Shown: positions 11,466 to 22,712 of the stretch, one piece after another
How positions within the stretch are numbered: the stretch's first letter is position 1
How the letters are laid out: every line of letters starts with the position of its first letter
Notes under the pieces: model-generated
What the model saw: the letters and a program-made list of their open reading frames with translations, nothing else
Database searches by the model: none
What the model was told of the DNA's origin: nothing
From: Adineta steineri
Taxonomy: Eukaryota > Rotifera > Eurotatoria > Adinetida > Adinetidae
Length of the DNA stretch: 64,000 nucleotides
Direction of reading: 5' to 3'
Assembly (NCBI GenBank): GCA_905250115.1
Contig: CAJNOI010000113.1
Span: 1-64,000 of the forward strand
Translations under genes and position numbers: made by a program

Positions 11466-11575
11466 NNNNNNNNNNNNNNNNNNNNNNNNNNNNNNNNNNN
11501 NNNNNNNNNNNNNNNNNNNNNNNNNNNNNNNNNNNNNNNNNNNNNNNNNNNNNNNNNNNNNNNNNCACCCTCAAT
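11456..11575. repeat. Telomere-like foldback interrupted by an assembly gap
   Basis: CTTGAGGGTG stands just left of the gap (11456-11465) and CACCCTCAAT just right of it (11566-11575). These are inverted copies of each other and of the border word of the other foldbacks. The arms and loop are presumably lost in the gap because a G-rich hairpin could not be assembled. Confidence 0.6.
11466..11565. other. Assembly gap (100 N)
   Basis: Exactly 100 N, a placeholder length; the true distance is unknown. The matching gap lies at 50467-50566. Confidence 0.99.
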
Positions 11576-11723
11576 GATATTTATTTTGTAATTATTTAAC
11601 TTTACCTTCATTGTATAGATTTAAATATAACTATAATAAATAAATAAAAAATAAAATATAATATAATATCAGTTAGATTATTTGAAATAAAATAAAATAT
11701 ATCTAAGATCAGTTCAACTAAAT

Positions 11724-11780
11724 CTTGAGGGTGGGTGGGTGTGGGTATGGATTCGTCTCTTATTTAACTACCCACATCCT
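11724..11780. repeat. Telomere-like foldback
   Basis: A G-rich arm at 11724-11750, opening with CTTGAGGGTGGGTGGG, is followed after a short AT-rich loop by a shorter C-rich arm, CTACCCACATCCT (11768-11780). G arm first, C arm second, as in all others. It is identical in copy 2 (50725-50781). Confidence 0.65.
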
Positions 11781-11942
11781 GCTTTGGATCCCTATTCCTC
11801 AACAGAATTTATTGTCTTCTCTTCAAAAAGCGTATATTTTTGTAGCAAATTTAATTTTTCATCTGATGGAATGAAAAAATCGATTATATAGGTAGCAAAG
11901 AAATCGATCTTTTATAACAAATACTCATTCTACTACAATGAC

Positions 11943-11999
11943 TGGAGGGTGTGGGTATAAATCTTCTCATAACTTACACCGTTACCCACACCCACCCTC
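11943..11999. repeat. Telomere-like foldback
   Basis: The arm TGGAGGGTGTGGGTAT (11943-11958) and the arm TTACCCACACCCACCCTC (11982-11999) pair over about 13 bases across a 23-nt loop. This is the first foldback beyond the point (about 11867) where the two large copies begin to differ; the copy-2 C arm (50983-51000) has two changes. Confidence 0.7.
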
Positions 12000-12200
12000 G
12001 TCTACTTTCACACCTCGATGATCTAAGTTTTGATGTGCGTATGATATTTATTCTTGATATTCTTTACATATCTACACTCTACTCTTGAGATTTGCCTTTT
12101 TTATACCACTTTAGCACAGTAAAAGGAAATATAACTTGCATAAATCTAGAAAATTTTATTATGATCATGCAGGTGTCAAAAATAACAAAAATGTAGTTTA

Positions 12201-13412
12201 TTAAACAAGTGGGTAGCTAGCCATGGCTGCAATACCGCATTGATTATTCTTATTACGACTCATCCAAATATAACCATTTTGACCCCACGAAGTACCCCAG
12301 GAATTTTTAACAATATAATAAAGTTGACTATCTGTTGCGTTAAAACCAACAATTAAGGCACAATGATCGACTACAGTTGATGAGCATTGTGGTTCGTCAT
12401 AAACACCTGATCGATAGAATTGAAATGAAGAATGTGAAGCATCAATAAAAACTGATATAGGACCAATAATAGCAACAGCATATGAGAGAGCGGCTTCATC
12501 ATTTGGTTTGATATTACGGAAACCCTATAATATTAGAATTAAAATTGAATACTCTTCATATAAATTTAATCTTTACAGTAGAATTAGCACCAATATTTGT
12601 ACGATTAAATCGACATGTATTATTACGTGCTTCATATGGATAACTTTCTTCAGTATCGATACCAGCATTGATTTTGATATATTGAAAAGCTGAATTTATA
12701 AATCCACCATTACACCCAGAGTTACCAAAACTATCTGAACAATCAACTAAGTTTTGTTCAGAAAGTGAGATAAGCTGTCTAGTTCGATGAAAATGTTGAC
12801 CTTCGAGTGAACCAGTAGCTGAAAAAGCCCAACTTGAACCGCATTTACCTTGATCTTTAACTGATGTAACAGCACCTTCGTTCCGCCAATCTGAAAAGAA
12901 ATTATTTGTCGAATATAGATCTAAGAAAATACAAACATTACCAACAGCTCGTGGAACAGTAGTATCTGATAGAATAACAAACGTATGATGATCAAAACTG
13001 GACCTTTTCATTTCAACAGATATCTTGAATTGATTCATTTGTTTTTTAAATTCTTCATGAGTCTAATAAGATATAAAAGAAATTATCAATATAATGCAAA
13101 AACAAAATATACCATATCACCAAATTGATTCATTCCTAATGTATAACTGTGTATACCCGAATCAGTTTCATGATTATGTTGATGAATTTTAGCTAAATTA
13201 ACTTCCCAAATAGTTCGACTATTTGAATGTAGAAAAAAATAGTGTAATACAGAAGTTCTTTTAACTTACCGAATTATTTCTTCTTCTATTGAAATATACT
13301 GTTTTCTATACGTGCGTTTAAATATATTCCATTGATTATCAAGATGTTTATTAAATATCGATACACAATAAGTACCAACAAAAAAAAGAAAGATAACAAT
13401 GATTACCTTCAT
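12201..13412 (-). CDS. Cathepsin-L-like protein with Ser at the catalytic Cys position
   Basis: Four exons join in frame: 13412-13270, 13218-13113, 13062-12577 and 12524-12201, giving 352 residues. Order: signal peptide (1-19), an I29-type propeptide with GMNQFGDM at its end, then a papain-fold domain. Conserved: [11 protein letters not shown] (154-164), the GCNGGF segment, [11 protein letters not shown] with catalytic His299, KNSWGTSWG with Asn319, and the cathepsin-L-type ending [12 protein letters not shown]. Family members read CGSCW; here residue 160 is Ser (AGT, 12832-12834) in both copies. Replacing Cys normally abolishes papain-type activity, so this is probably a non-catalytic, binding-type homologue, as in TINAG-like proteins, or a weak serine-type enzyme as proposed for some SERA proteins. 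Expected in lysosome or secretions. Confidence 0.9.
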
Positions 13413-14370
13413 TGTAGTAAGTATTCTTAAAGTGCTTATTTAACAACAAAATAGAACTTATACACAATGAAAAATGTGCTTGTAATTTTATATGACTTAT
13501 CATTGCTTCGACATCATGACACCTTTTGCAAAGATAACAGAAAAATTGTCATATCAATTAGACAGAACAAAAAATTTACAGAGAAGATTAATATCATCGA
13601 TTAATGCATTGTATTTTTGACAGAGTATTAAATATAAAGTCGTCAGAGCTAAGTAAAGTAGTATATAATTTCTTCTAAATTTTTTTGATTTGATTTTATT
13701 AAATAAGAAAAAAAGTTTTAGTGAAAAGTAACTATGTAAGTTTTTCTTGGTGTATATGAAGGATGATATAGATTTATCAGTTCTCATGTATACTGATCAA
13801 ATAACTTTGGTACTATTAATTCTTTGTCATCGATGTTTAAGATTATTAAGATCAACTGAAAAAATATTTTAATACATGCATAAGTAGAACTCAGTAACTT
13901 TTTGAATACAATTCTACTCATACTTAGTTAGAAAACATCTGTGTTTTATTGTATCTTCTATAAAATTAATTTTCATTTCATTGATATTAACGCTAAGTTA
14001 TTATTAAAAGGCAGATAAAAAAACCTGTTCATTAATTCTGTTGGCATGACCATTGTGATATATAAGTTTATCACCATATGAAATAGTTTATAGATTAAAC
14101 GATGTAACTTCAAATAAAATATTATTGTTAATTAAAAAAAATCAGACTTTCATATATGTATCTTTAAAGTAGATGAAGGTCATAGTATGTATCATTGCTA
14201 TTTCGTCTGACTCAACGAATCGTCAAACCAGCTGTGGTTCTATTTATCTGTTTTTAAATGTATTTGTCGTTTCATTACTCTCATGAGAAGAAGAAAAAGG
14301 AAAAAAGGCATATTTTCTTTTCTATTTCATTCTTTCTTTTCGATTGACATCATATATATAGGAAAAAGAT
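13413..14370. other. Intergenic, no gene seen
   Basis: About 0.96 kb between divergent genes. Short open frames here are not conserved in frame between the two copies (a one-base indel in a run near 13716), which argues against coding. No repeat is recognised. Confidence 0.6.
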
Positions 14371-15045
14371 ATGCAATTTCATCTGTTTTTATTCTTTTTG
14401 TTCTCTCATCATAACTTTATTTCTACTATTGATAACAAATATATGAATCAAAACAATTCACCGATTAATGTTGATCTCTATCAATGTGATACTAATAATA
14501 CAATATTCAACAATACTATTATCAATAATGATAGAATATTTAATAATCTAATGCATCCATGTAACATCAGTTGTTGTATATCAAATAATTTAAATAAGAC
14601 AAGTATAAAGAAATCTTAAAATCATTTCGATAATTTCATTTCATTTGTTTTTATATTCTTAGTCGTTTTGAATACATGTCAAATTACTGTACGATCTTCT
14701 ACAAATATTTGTGTTGGTCGTTTCTGTTATTCTGGAAAATGTGATACTTTTTCATTCTTAGCTAATATGATTCATGATGATAAAATTGAAAATAAAACAA
14801 CAATTATGGATACAATTCATGCATCATCTGGTTACATTCCATGGTCTTCAATAATTAATTCTACACGAACTAAATGGACTTCATGGATAGATGAGACTAG
14901 TATAAGAATTCGTCCTATTATTTTAATTATTTTATTCATTATAAGTATCTCATTGACATTTATGACATTAATTGTAGTAATCAAATCAATGCGACATGCA
15001 AATATAATTTCCAATAGAAAATCCTACCGTTATACTCTACTCTAA
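14371..15045 (+). CDS. Secreted/type I single-pass membrane protein, unknown family
   Basis: Two exons, 14371-14602 and 14663-15045, join in phase across a 60-bp intron to give 204 residues. A signal peptide (1-19) is followed by an Asn-rich ectodomain with many N-x-S/T sites and about eight Cys (including CNISCC and CVGRFCYSGKC). A transmembrane helix lies near residues 169-193 (ILIILFIISISLTFMTLIVV), with a short basic tail. It could be a small cysteine-knit receptor ectodomain (three-finger-like), but I cannot assign a family. The two copies differ at about ten residues, mostly in the ectodomain, more than neighbouring genes. It converges on the first dehydrogenase gene with 72 bp between stops. 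Confidence 0.7.
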
Positions 15046-15117
15046 TCGTTTGTCTTTTTTTTTTATTTTAAATAAATTTTGATTTTGAAGAAAGGTATAC
15101 AATTACAGATTATTTGT

Positions 15118-16092
15118 TTAAAAAGGTAGAACAGTCACTTTTTTACCATCACGTGTATCAATTAATTTACAATGATGATCATTCGTTATTGCTTGTAGAC
15201 ATTCGATAATATTCTTTGCTGCAGCATCTGGTGTCAATGGAGCTTTATCTGTACCCATATTTGTTTTTACCCAGCCAGGATGAAGAAGTGAAAAAAAGAT
15301 TTTCTTTTTTTCAAGATCTTTACCCATACATATTGTTAACATATTTAATGCAACCTATAAAAAAAATAGATGAAAATAGTGATAATAAAATTAAAAATCT
15401 TAAACTAACTTTACTACATTGATAATCATAATAATAATATGGAAGATTTTTTGCTAGTTCAAGTGAAGACATGATCGACGAAATATTAATTACAGATGAT
15501 TGTTTTATATCACGTTGTTTTAAATGTAATGCAGATTTTTCTAGAAGAGGTAAAAATGCCTAAAAGAGAAATATATTGAAGGAGAAAATAACGAAAGTGA
15601 AATATACTTTAGTAACTTTCCATGGTCCAATAACATTTTGACGATATGTTTCCATCATATCTTTTTCATTAATATTTGAAAATCTTAATTTTGTTGTCGT
15701 GCCTGCATTATTAATTAAGCAATTTAGATCATTTCCATTCAATCTTTGTTCTACTTGTTCAACTGCTTTTTTAATACTAGCATCATCAGTAATATCTATT
15801 CAATTAAAGAAAAGAAAATTTTTTATTTTTCTATTATCTACATAGAATTTACTAACCAAGTTGAAGTGGAACAATTGTTGCTGAATGTTCTTTAGCTAAA
15901 TCAAATAATTCCTAAATAAAGAAAATTTTATACATACATATTTTTTTTTATTTCATAATTTTAAAAAGCTACTTTAGATCGATCCATTTCACGATAAGTA
16001 GCAAAGACATGATCAGTTTTAGATTTTAAAAATTGTTTTACTAGTCCATAGCCAATACCACGATTAGCTCCAGTAATTAGAACGCTTTTCAT
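15118..16092 (-). CDS. Short-chain dehydrogenase/reductase, C-factor/sniffer-like (SDR 1)
   Basis: Five exons: 16092-15973, 15911-15857, 15795-15608, 15559-15410 and 15354-15118, giving 249 residues, the usual length for a classical SDR. The Rossmann nucleotide-binding motif TGANRGIG is at residues 7-14, NNAG at 87-90, the catalytic tyrosine and lysine are Y167 and K171 in YQCSK, with Ser about 20 residues before, and LHPGWVKTNMG follows. The family are NAD(P)H-dependent carbonyl reductases of the sniffer/C-factor type; the substrate is unknown. No targeting signal, so cytosolic. It is a tandem paralogue of the next gene, with shared intron positions and one extra intron between S170 and K171. 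Confidence 0.9.
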
Positions 16093-16224
16093 CTAATTAA
16101 TGTTTCAAAAAAATAAAAATGAATCGTTATTTAGAATAAAAAATAAGCTTTATAATCTATCTGTATTTAGTAGTATATAAAATGAACTTCAATATAAAAA
16201 AGTGTTATTTGTAATGTCAGTTAG

Positions 16225-17163
16225 TTAAAACGGAGTTATAGCACATGAACTTCCTGACGTAGCATCAACTAATTTTCCATAATGTTCATTCTTCATTGAA
16301 TTTATACATTCAACAATACTTTTACATGCTTCTTCGATTGTTAATGGAGCTTGTGCACCACCCATTTCAGTTTGAACCCATCCAGGATGAAGTAAAGTAA
16401 TATAAATATTTGATTTAGCTAAAGTTTCTGCAAAACAGACAGTAAACATATCTAGTGCTGCCTTCGAACATTGATAATCAAAATAAAAAAAAGGCATCGT
16501 AGGAGCTAATGTAACTGAACCCATACCACTTGATACATTGATAATACTTGCTTGAAGAACATTTCGTTCTCCACTAACTGCTTTTTCCACAAGCGGTAAA
16601 AATGTCTAAAGATGAAAAAAAAATTATTTTGACATATATATGACTGTATATAAATAAGCAAACAATACAAACACACCTTTGTTACTCGCCATGGTCCAAT
16701 AACATTGTGTTTGTATGTATCAAGCATATCTTTTTCATTGATATCATTAAATTTTAGTTCTTTATTTACGCCAGCATTATTTAATAAACAATTGAGACCT
16801 CGACTATTACCTAATTTATTTTCAACTTCAATTTTTGCTTTATTACAACTTTCATCATCACTAACATCTTAAGTAATTTAAAAAATAAATTTAATTTACA
16901 TCAATCGAATTAAAAATAAAAACTAGACAAACCAATTTGAATTGGAATGATAACATTTGAATGTTGTTTTGCTAAATCTAACAATTCCTATCATATATAA
17001 AATATATTAACCTGTCTTTTTTTCTTCAAAAATTTACTTTAGATTTATTAACATCACGGTAACCAGCAAAAATGTATTCAATAGATGATGGATTTGAAAC
17101 AAGTTGTTTGACAATACCTAAACCAATACCACGATTAGCACCCGTAATCAAAATACTTTTCAT
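16225..17163 (-). CDS. Short-chain dehydrogenase/reductase, C-factor/sniffer-like (SDR 2)
   Basis: Four exons: 17163-17038, 16987-16933, 16867-16677 and 16605-16225, giving 250 residues. TGANRGIG at 7-14, NNAG at 90-93, Y168 and K172 in YQCSK, and LHPGWVQTEMGGAQAPLT near the end. The first three introns lie at the same positions and phases as in SDR 1, 132 bp downstream on the same strand, so the pair arose by tandem duplication. This gene lacks the fourth intron. Probable NADPH-dependent carbonyl reductase with unknown substrate. An independent promoter is likely, since neighbouring genes are not arranged as an operon. Confidence 0.9.
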
Positions 17164-17611
17164 GATAAAATATCTAAATAATACGAAACTATCTGAAAAA
17201 TGAAATAAATAAATAAATAATATTTATTAATTCTTTTAATATGTTTTATTATTTGATGAGTATAGCTAGACACAAGTGAACAATTAGTTTATCACACAAT
17301 TGATTCATTAATGTTCAGTATATAGATTGTAATGTTACATTCAGAGCTAATTTCAAATGAAGAAAAGTTTATTTCAATTATATTAAATCTTGTTGATATT
17401 CTTTAATAAATAATGTATTATCTAATAGAAAACTGAATAATTATATGCAGAGTTTGAGCAATATATGAGGATAAGAAAATAACTTGAATCGACTTAATAT
17501 AGTCATATACTCTCATATCAAAATTAAAGAAACAGATAAAAAATATATTTTAGATTTCTATTAATCATAATAACAGTAGAAACAACAAGTAAGTGTTATG
17601 TATATATATGA
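17164..17611. other. Intergenic, no gene seen
   Basis: About 0.45 kb between the SDR 2 start and the SAP30BP stop. It has a short TAAA-type tandem repeat near 17205 whose unit number differs between copies; nothing else is recognised. Confidence 0.6.
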
Positions 17612-19059
17612 TCATTGATCAAAACGAGTTTTACGTTTTTCACCACTTATATCAGAATTATTCGATGAACCAACACCAAGTTGATCAACTTTTTTAACAC
17701 CTGGAGTAAATCCAATCTATAAAAAATAAATAAATAATATTAATGATAACATTTGGAAATATATTAATTTACTTTTGGACGTTCTCGTCGTTCTTTTTCT
17801 CTACGATCCATTTCAATTTTTTGTGCTTTACCTAAAAAAACCTTCTTATCAATTAAATTTATCTTAAAATAAATAACAACATGCATACCTAATTCTTCAT
17901 AATATGATTCTTTACCCCACCAATGTGGATCATATAGTTCCTATACATATACAAAATAAAATAAATTAAAAAATATCAAATTTTAAAAACGTACTTGTGG
18001 AAAATTTGTTCCAATTTCATCAATCTCCAAATGAGAAATTATTTTTTCATACATACTAAAAAAAACGTTTTTAAATATTATTTTAATCAAACAATGAAAT
18101 TTTTTTTGCATTACCATGGATTTCGAAAATCTTTTAATTCTTGTATAGCTACATTTTGATCAACACCGGTTTTTTTAAATCGTTTATAATATTCTTCAAA
18201 TTTTTTCTATTGATATATAATTAAATAAATAAAATCATTTAGTATAAAAAAAGTTGATTACCTCTAATTTAGCTGAACAATTTTTTGCGGGTTCTGGTGG
18301 TATACGAATATCAGCATCTTCAGGAAATATTAATGGATAATCTAATAAAAAAATAAAACAAAAAATAATTAAAACTATTTATCAAATAAATTTTTACGAG
18401 ATGTTAAATCATTACGAGATGATGGTGATGCATCGTCTGGTTTAAACTATAAATACAAAAAATATAAAATAAATTGATAATAATTTAAAATCGATCGTAT
18501 ATACAGGTGTAACATTTAAAAGATCTGATGTAACAATTGTTTGTTCAGTATATGTCGTAGATTCCATTGGAATAGAATCTGATTCTCCAGTACCATGTAA
18601 TATACCAGCACTATTTGAATTTGATTGATCATCATCATCATTTTGTTCTTCATTATTATTATCTTCTTCGTCTTCTTCATCTGTATGTTCATCATCATCT
18701 GAATCACGTTCATAATTAACTAATGAAGATTTATCTAAAAAATGCAATAATATTGTTTTTTTTTCGATAATAAATATATATTTTTTTTATTAAAAATACA
18801 AACTTTTTGTTAATGGATGTTTACGAGTTGTTGAAGGTATTTTAGTAATTGGAATTGGAATTGTTGTTGAGTCGGGTGTTGAACTTTTTGATGTTAGTCG
18901 TTCATGAAGATCTTCATCATCTGAACCAGAAATATGTTCATCACCAATACCAATATCAAGTATAGCAGTTGATGATGCTGGTACAGGAGAAGAAGAAGAT
19001 TCATCAGGAGCTATATCAATGTCCATAGAATTATTTGTTGTTATTTCTTCATCAGACAT
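17612..19059 (-). CDS. SAP30BP: SAP30-binding protein (HCNGP family)
   Basis: Nine short exons read from the ATG at 19059 to TGA at 17612; exon 1 is 19059-18804 and exon 2 is 18734-18505, with introns of about 50-70 bp. The product is close to 300 residues, similar to animal SAP30BP. The first half is acidic and low-complexity (DEEDEEDNNNEEQNDDDD). The second half carries the HCNGP domain: IRIPPEPAKNC, ELKDFRNPWYEKIISHLEIDEIGTN (read across exon joins), DPHWWGKESYYEELG and KAQKIEMD, ending in a basic KRKTRFDQ tail. Family knowledge: a nuclear protein linked to SAP30/HDAC co-repression and to splicing of short introns. It is divergent from the channel gene, with 229 bp between the two ATGs, so a shared promoter is likely. 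Confidence 0.9.
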
Positions 19060-19288
19060 TTTTTTACATCAAATAAATAATTACATCTATTATTTTTACT
19101 TCTCTTTATTCATTCATTCTATTTCTTACAACTATTCTCCAATCAAATGTAATGACAGTGACATCTAGCATACGTTTTGTTTAGAGGTAAATCTAAGTAA
19201 CAATTGTATATGCTGCATTTTTATGGCTTCTTATCTGTTTATCCGGTTAATCCATAAGATATATCTCTTTTAAAAAACAAAAAAGAAA
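19060..19288. promoter_or_regulatory. Bidirectional intergenic region, SAP30BP / CNG channel
   Basis: 229 bp between two divergent start codons. It must contain the 5' untranslated regions and core promoters of both genes. No TATA box or named site stands out. Divergence between copies is higher here than in the flanking exons. Confidence 0.55.
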
Positions 19289-22200
19289 ATGGCTCAACAT
19301 AGAATGCAAATGAAACGTTTTGAAGCTTATGAAAATTTAATAAGTAGTTTAGACACAGAAAATGATCTTAATGATATAACACTTGAAAATTTAACAAATC
19401 CAATAGATGATCGTTAGTAGTATTTTAATTTTTATTATTAATTAATAAAAAAACCAAAATTTTTTGTTTTTCTTATTCAAAGAAATCAATGAAGAAAATT
19501 CAAAAATATATAAATCAACAATTCGAAGTTATAGCAAGTAAAAATAAATTCATTAATAAATTTTTCTTTCTGTTCTATAAACTTGTTTGCTTTCAGTCTC
19601 ACCTATGAATCAATTCAATATCATATTCAACGTCCATCTCAAACATCATTAATTAGTGAACAATTACGTAATCTACGTCGAAAATTTAGTGATCGAACTG
19701 ATCATATTAAAGAAATTATTCATCAACCACCCGATTATGATCATGATAAAGGCAGTTAGTATATCTATAAAACATCTTGTATTAATATGAAATTTATTTT
19801 TAATTCAACTTTTCTAAGGTACTACTGTTACTGTACGTGAAGAATTACAACAAAAACAATTTCCTCGTCGATCAATATTTGCATCTGAAAGTGTAAGTCA
19901 TGCTTCAACACCTAGTTTAGCTCCAGAAGTTAATGGAATAAAACAACGTTTACAAAGAATTCTCTTACGTTGTATACGTAAATCTGGTATTCGAAAACCA
20001 ATTGATACAGATAGTAAGTTGAAAATAAAATAAATTTTGAATATTTATTTTACTTGAAAAAAAAACAAGGTAGTTCACATTTAACTTGGTTACTATTTGT
20101 TGCAATGGCATATTTATATAATTTTATATCGATTCCATTACGTATAGCATTTCCTATATGGAAAAAAGGAGAAACAAATATTTGGTTATGGATGATAATC
20201 GATTACTTATGTGATGTATTATATGTAATTGATACATGTTTTGTTCAAACAAGAATTAAATATTTAGAAAATGGATTGTGGGTTGTAAGTAATCAGTACC
20301 GATCTTGTATTTGAGATTTACTAATATATATATTTATTTATTTTATTCTAGACAGCATTTCGTTTAACGGCAAAGAAATATTTGCATTCATTACGATTTT
20401 TATTTGATTGTTTATCACTTGTACCATTAGATTTGTTTTATTTTCTATTTGGTTTTCAAGCAATATTTCGCTTACCACGTTTACTTAAATTACAATCATT
20501 AACAGATTTTTTTCGTTATTGTGATCGTTGGGTACAATCATTTTTTGCTAGTGTACGTCTTGTACGAATTCTTGCATTACTTCTCTATGTTATTCTATCT
20601 GTACATGTATATGCATGTATTTATTTTGTTTTTTCAAATTATGAACGTCGAAATGGTGTTGATAATGGTTGGGTTTATAAAATTGAAAGTCAACCACGTA
20701 TGAGTGCATATTCATATTCATTTTATTATTGTTTTAAAATTGCTTCAACCATTGGAAATATTCCAAGTCCAGAAACTGGACTTGAATATGTCTTTGTTAT
20801 AATTGGATATTTATTTGCATTATTTATATTTGCTTTATTAATTGGTCAAATACGTGATGTATTTCAATCAATGAATCAAAGACGTTCAGAATATCAAAAT
20901 AAAGTTGAACAAGTTATGCAATATTTAAAAAAATTTGAATTACCACAAACTGTACAAACTCGAGTTAGAAATTGGTTTCAATATAATTGGGAAGATAGAA
21001 ATACACTTGGTTTGTTTTATTTTGAATAAAATTAAATTTTAAATAAAGTTTTTGTGAGTAGAAGATGATGATACAACCTTATCATTTTTACCTACGACTC
21101 TTCAAACTGAACTTGCAATTAGTATTCATTATGATACATTATCAAAAGTACAATTATTTCAAGTAAGGCTTGTGTTTTTTTTGACTATTTTTCAATGTTT
21201 TATATATATATATATCTATATAAAGGTTTAATATTTTCTGGTACGTATATAAAACAGTTAAAAACTATCCTTACTATACATAAGACTTAGTAATAACTTT
21301 GATTACTTTTTCAATAATTTCACGTGTGTTTTGCTGAATCTAACATGCTATTTATTCTGTAGGATATTATATATATATCTATCTGATGAATAATTTTATA
21401 GGATTGTGAAAAAACATTTCTTCATTCGTTGGTATTAAAATTAAAACCTGCCTTGTTTTTACCGGGTGATTACATATGTAAAAAAGTAAATCGATATATT
21501 TTTGTCTAAAATAAATTCTATAAAAAACGTTTTTTTCAAAGGGTGAAATTGGTCGAGAAATGTATATTGTTAATCATGGAAAACTTGATGTATTTATTGA
21601 TGATAAACGTATAGCAGGTCTTGAAGATGGTGCAGTTTTTGGTGAAATTAGTTTACTTGAAGTTGCTGGTGGTAATCGACGTACAGCAGACGTGAGTAAT
21701 TATAATTCAAGTTATTTATTTTTTTTAAACTATATTATATTCTAGGTAATTTCACGAGGTTTTTCAACATTATTTACTTTACATAAAGCAGATTTAAATG
21801 ATCAATTAAAAGATTTTCCTGAGGCTGGTAAAATTCTTCGTCGAAAAGCAAAGTAAAAATAAAAACTAATAATAATATTAATTTATTTTTATCATTTAAA
21901 AGAAAACTAATGAAACGTTCTTCAAAACCAGATGAAGAAGAATCAGTTCATGATGATGGTGTTGTTCAAGCAGAACCAATTATTGTCGATCATCCACCAA
22001 AACCTGATCCAAAATTACTCGATACAGTTCTTAAAGTAATTCGAATTAAAAAAAAAAACAAACTAAATCTTTCATATTATATTCTCTATAATTATCAATA
22101 GGCTGTTGGTACAAAGTCAAAATTAGCAGAAGTATTAACTCGACCTCGACCCAGTATATATCCATCATTTTCATTAGAAGTTCCTGATATTACTATATGT

Positions 22201-22566
22201 AAGCATATATACTTTTCTTTGAAGTGAATATTTCTTTTTTTGTGATAATATTCAATAGCGGATAATCATGAACCAATTGAAAATGAACATAATCGAAATT
22301 TAAAAGTACCAACATTAACAGTTACACCAGCCGATGCAACAACAACACGAATTCAATCACTACGTCAAAAATTATTTTCTATGCCATTACAGTAAGTTTC
22401 TTTTATCTCGAAATTATTTAATTTAATATTTTTATTTTATAGAAATTTACCATCAGCAATGAAATATTCAAATGATGATGATGATGATGATGATGTATTT
22501 ATTTCTGGTCGTTTACCAACATCAGAAACAAATGAAACATTATTACTAGATGATGATCTTGTTTAA
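19289..22566 (+). CDS. Cyclic-nucleotide-gated cation channel, beta-subunit-like
   Basis: Fourteen exons join in frame: 19289-19412, 19483-19537, 19597-19754, 19819-20013, 20070-20284, 20352-21009, 21062-21162, 21402-21485, 21542-21691, 21746-21852, 21903-22035, 22102-22198, 22259-22391 and 22443-22566, giving 777 residues. S1-S6 lie in exons 5-6. The pore helix and filter read [10 protein letters not shown], the C-linker [10 protein letters not shown], and the cyclic-nucleotide-binding domain has [18 protein letters not shown] and the phosphate-binding cassette [19 protein letters not shown]. Alpha subunits have Glu after TIG; Asn here, and the overall wording, fit CNGB-type subunits. Expected role: Ca2+/Na+ entry in sensory cells as a heteromer with an alpha subunit. 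The tail has an Asp run (seven GAT here, six in copy 2). Confidence 0.92.
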
Positions 22567-22712
22567 TTTCAAAATAAAAATAATTAGATCAGTTTTATAT
22601 TCATATTTTATTCTTTGAAATGAATGATTAAGAAGAATTAAAGAATTGTTTAACTATACTAAAACAATAAATGAAGAGAAAATTCATATAGTTAGTTTAT
22701 GTTTATCTTGTT

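Noticed and set aside
11285..11611. Open frames running through the 100-N gap on both strands
   Set aside because: They are open only because N translates as X; the gap length is a placeholder and no product is recognisable.
12508..12693. 61-residue plus-strand open frame
   Set aside because: Antisense to cathepsin exons 3-4 and spans their intron; a shadow.
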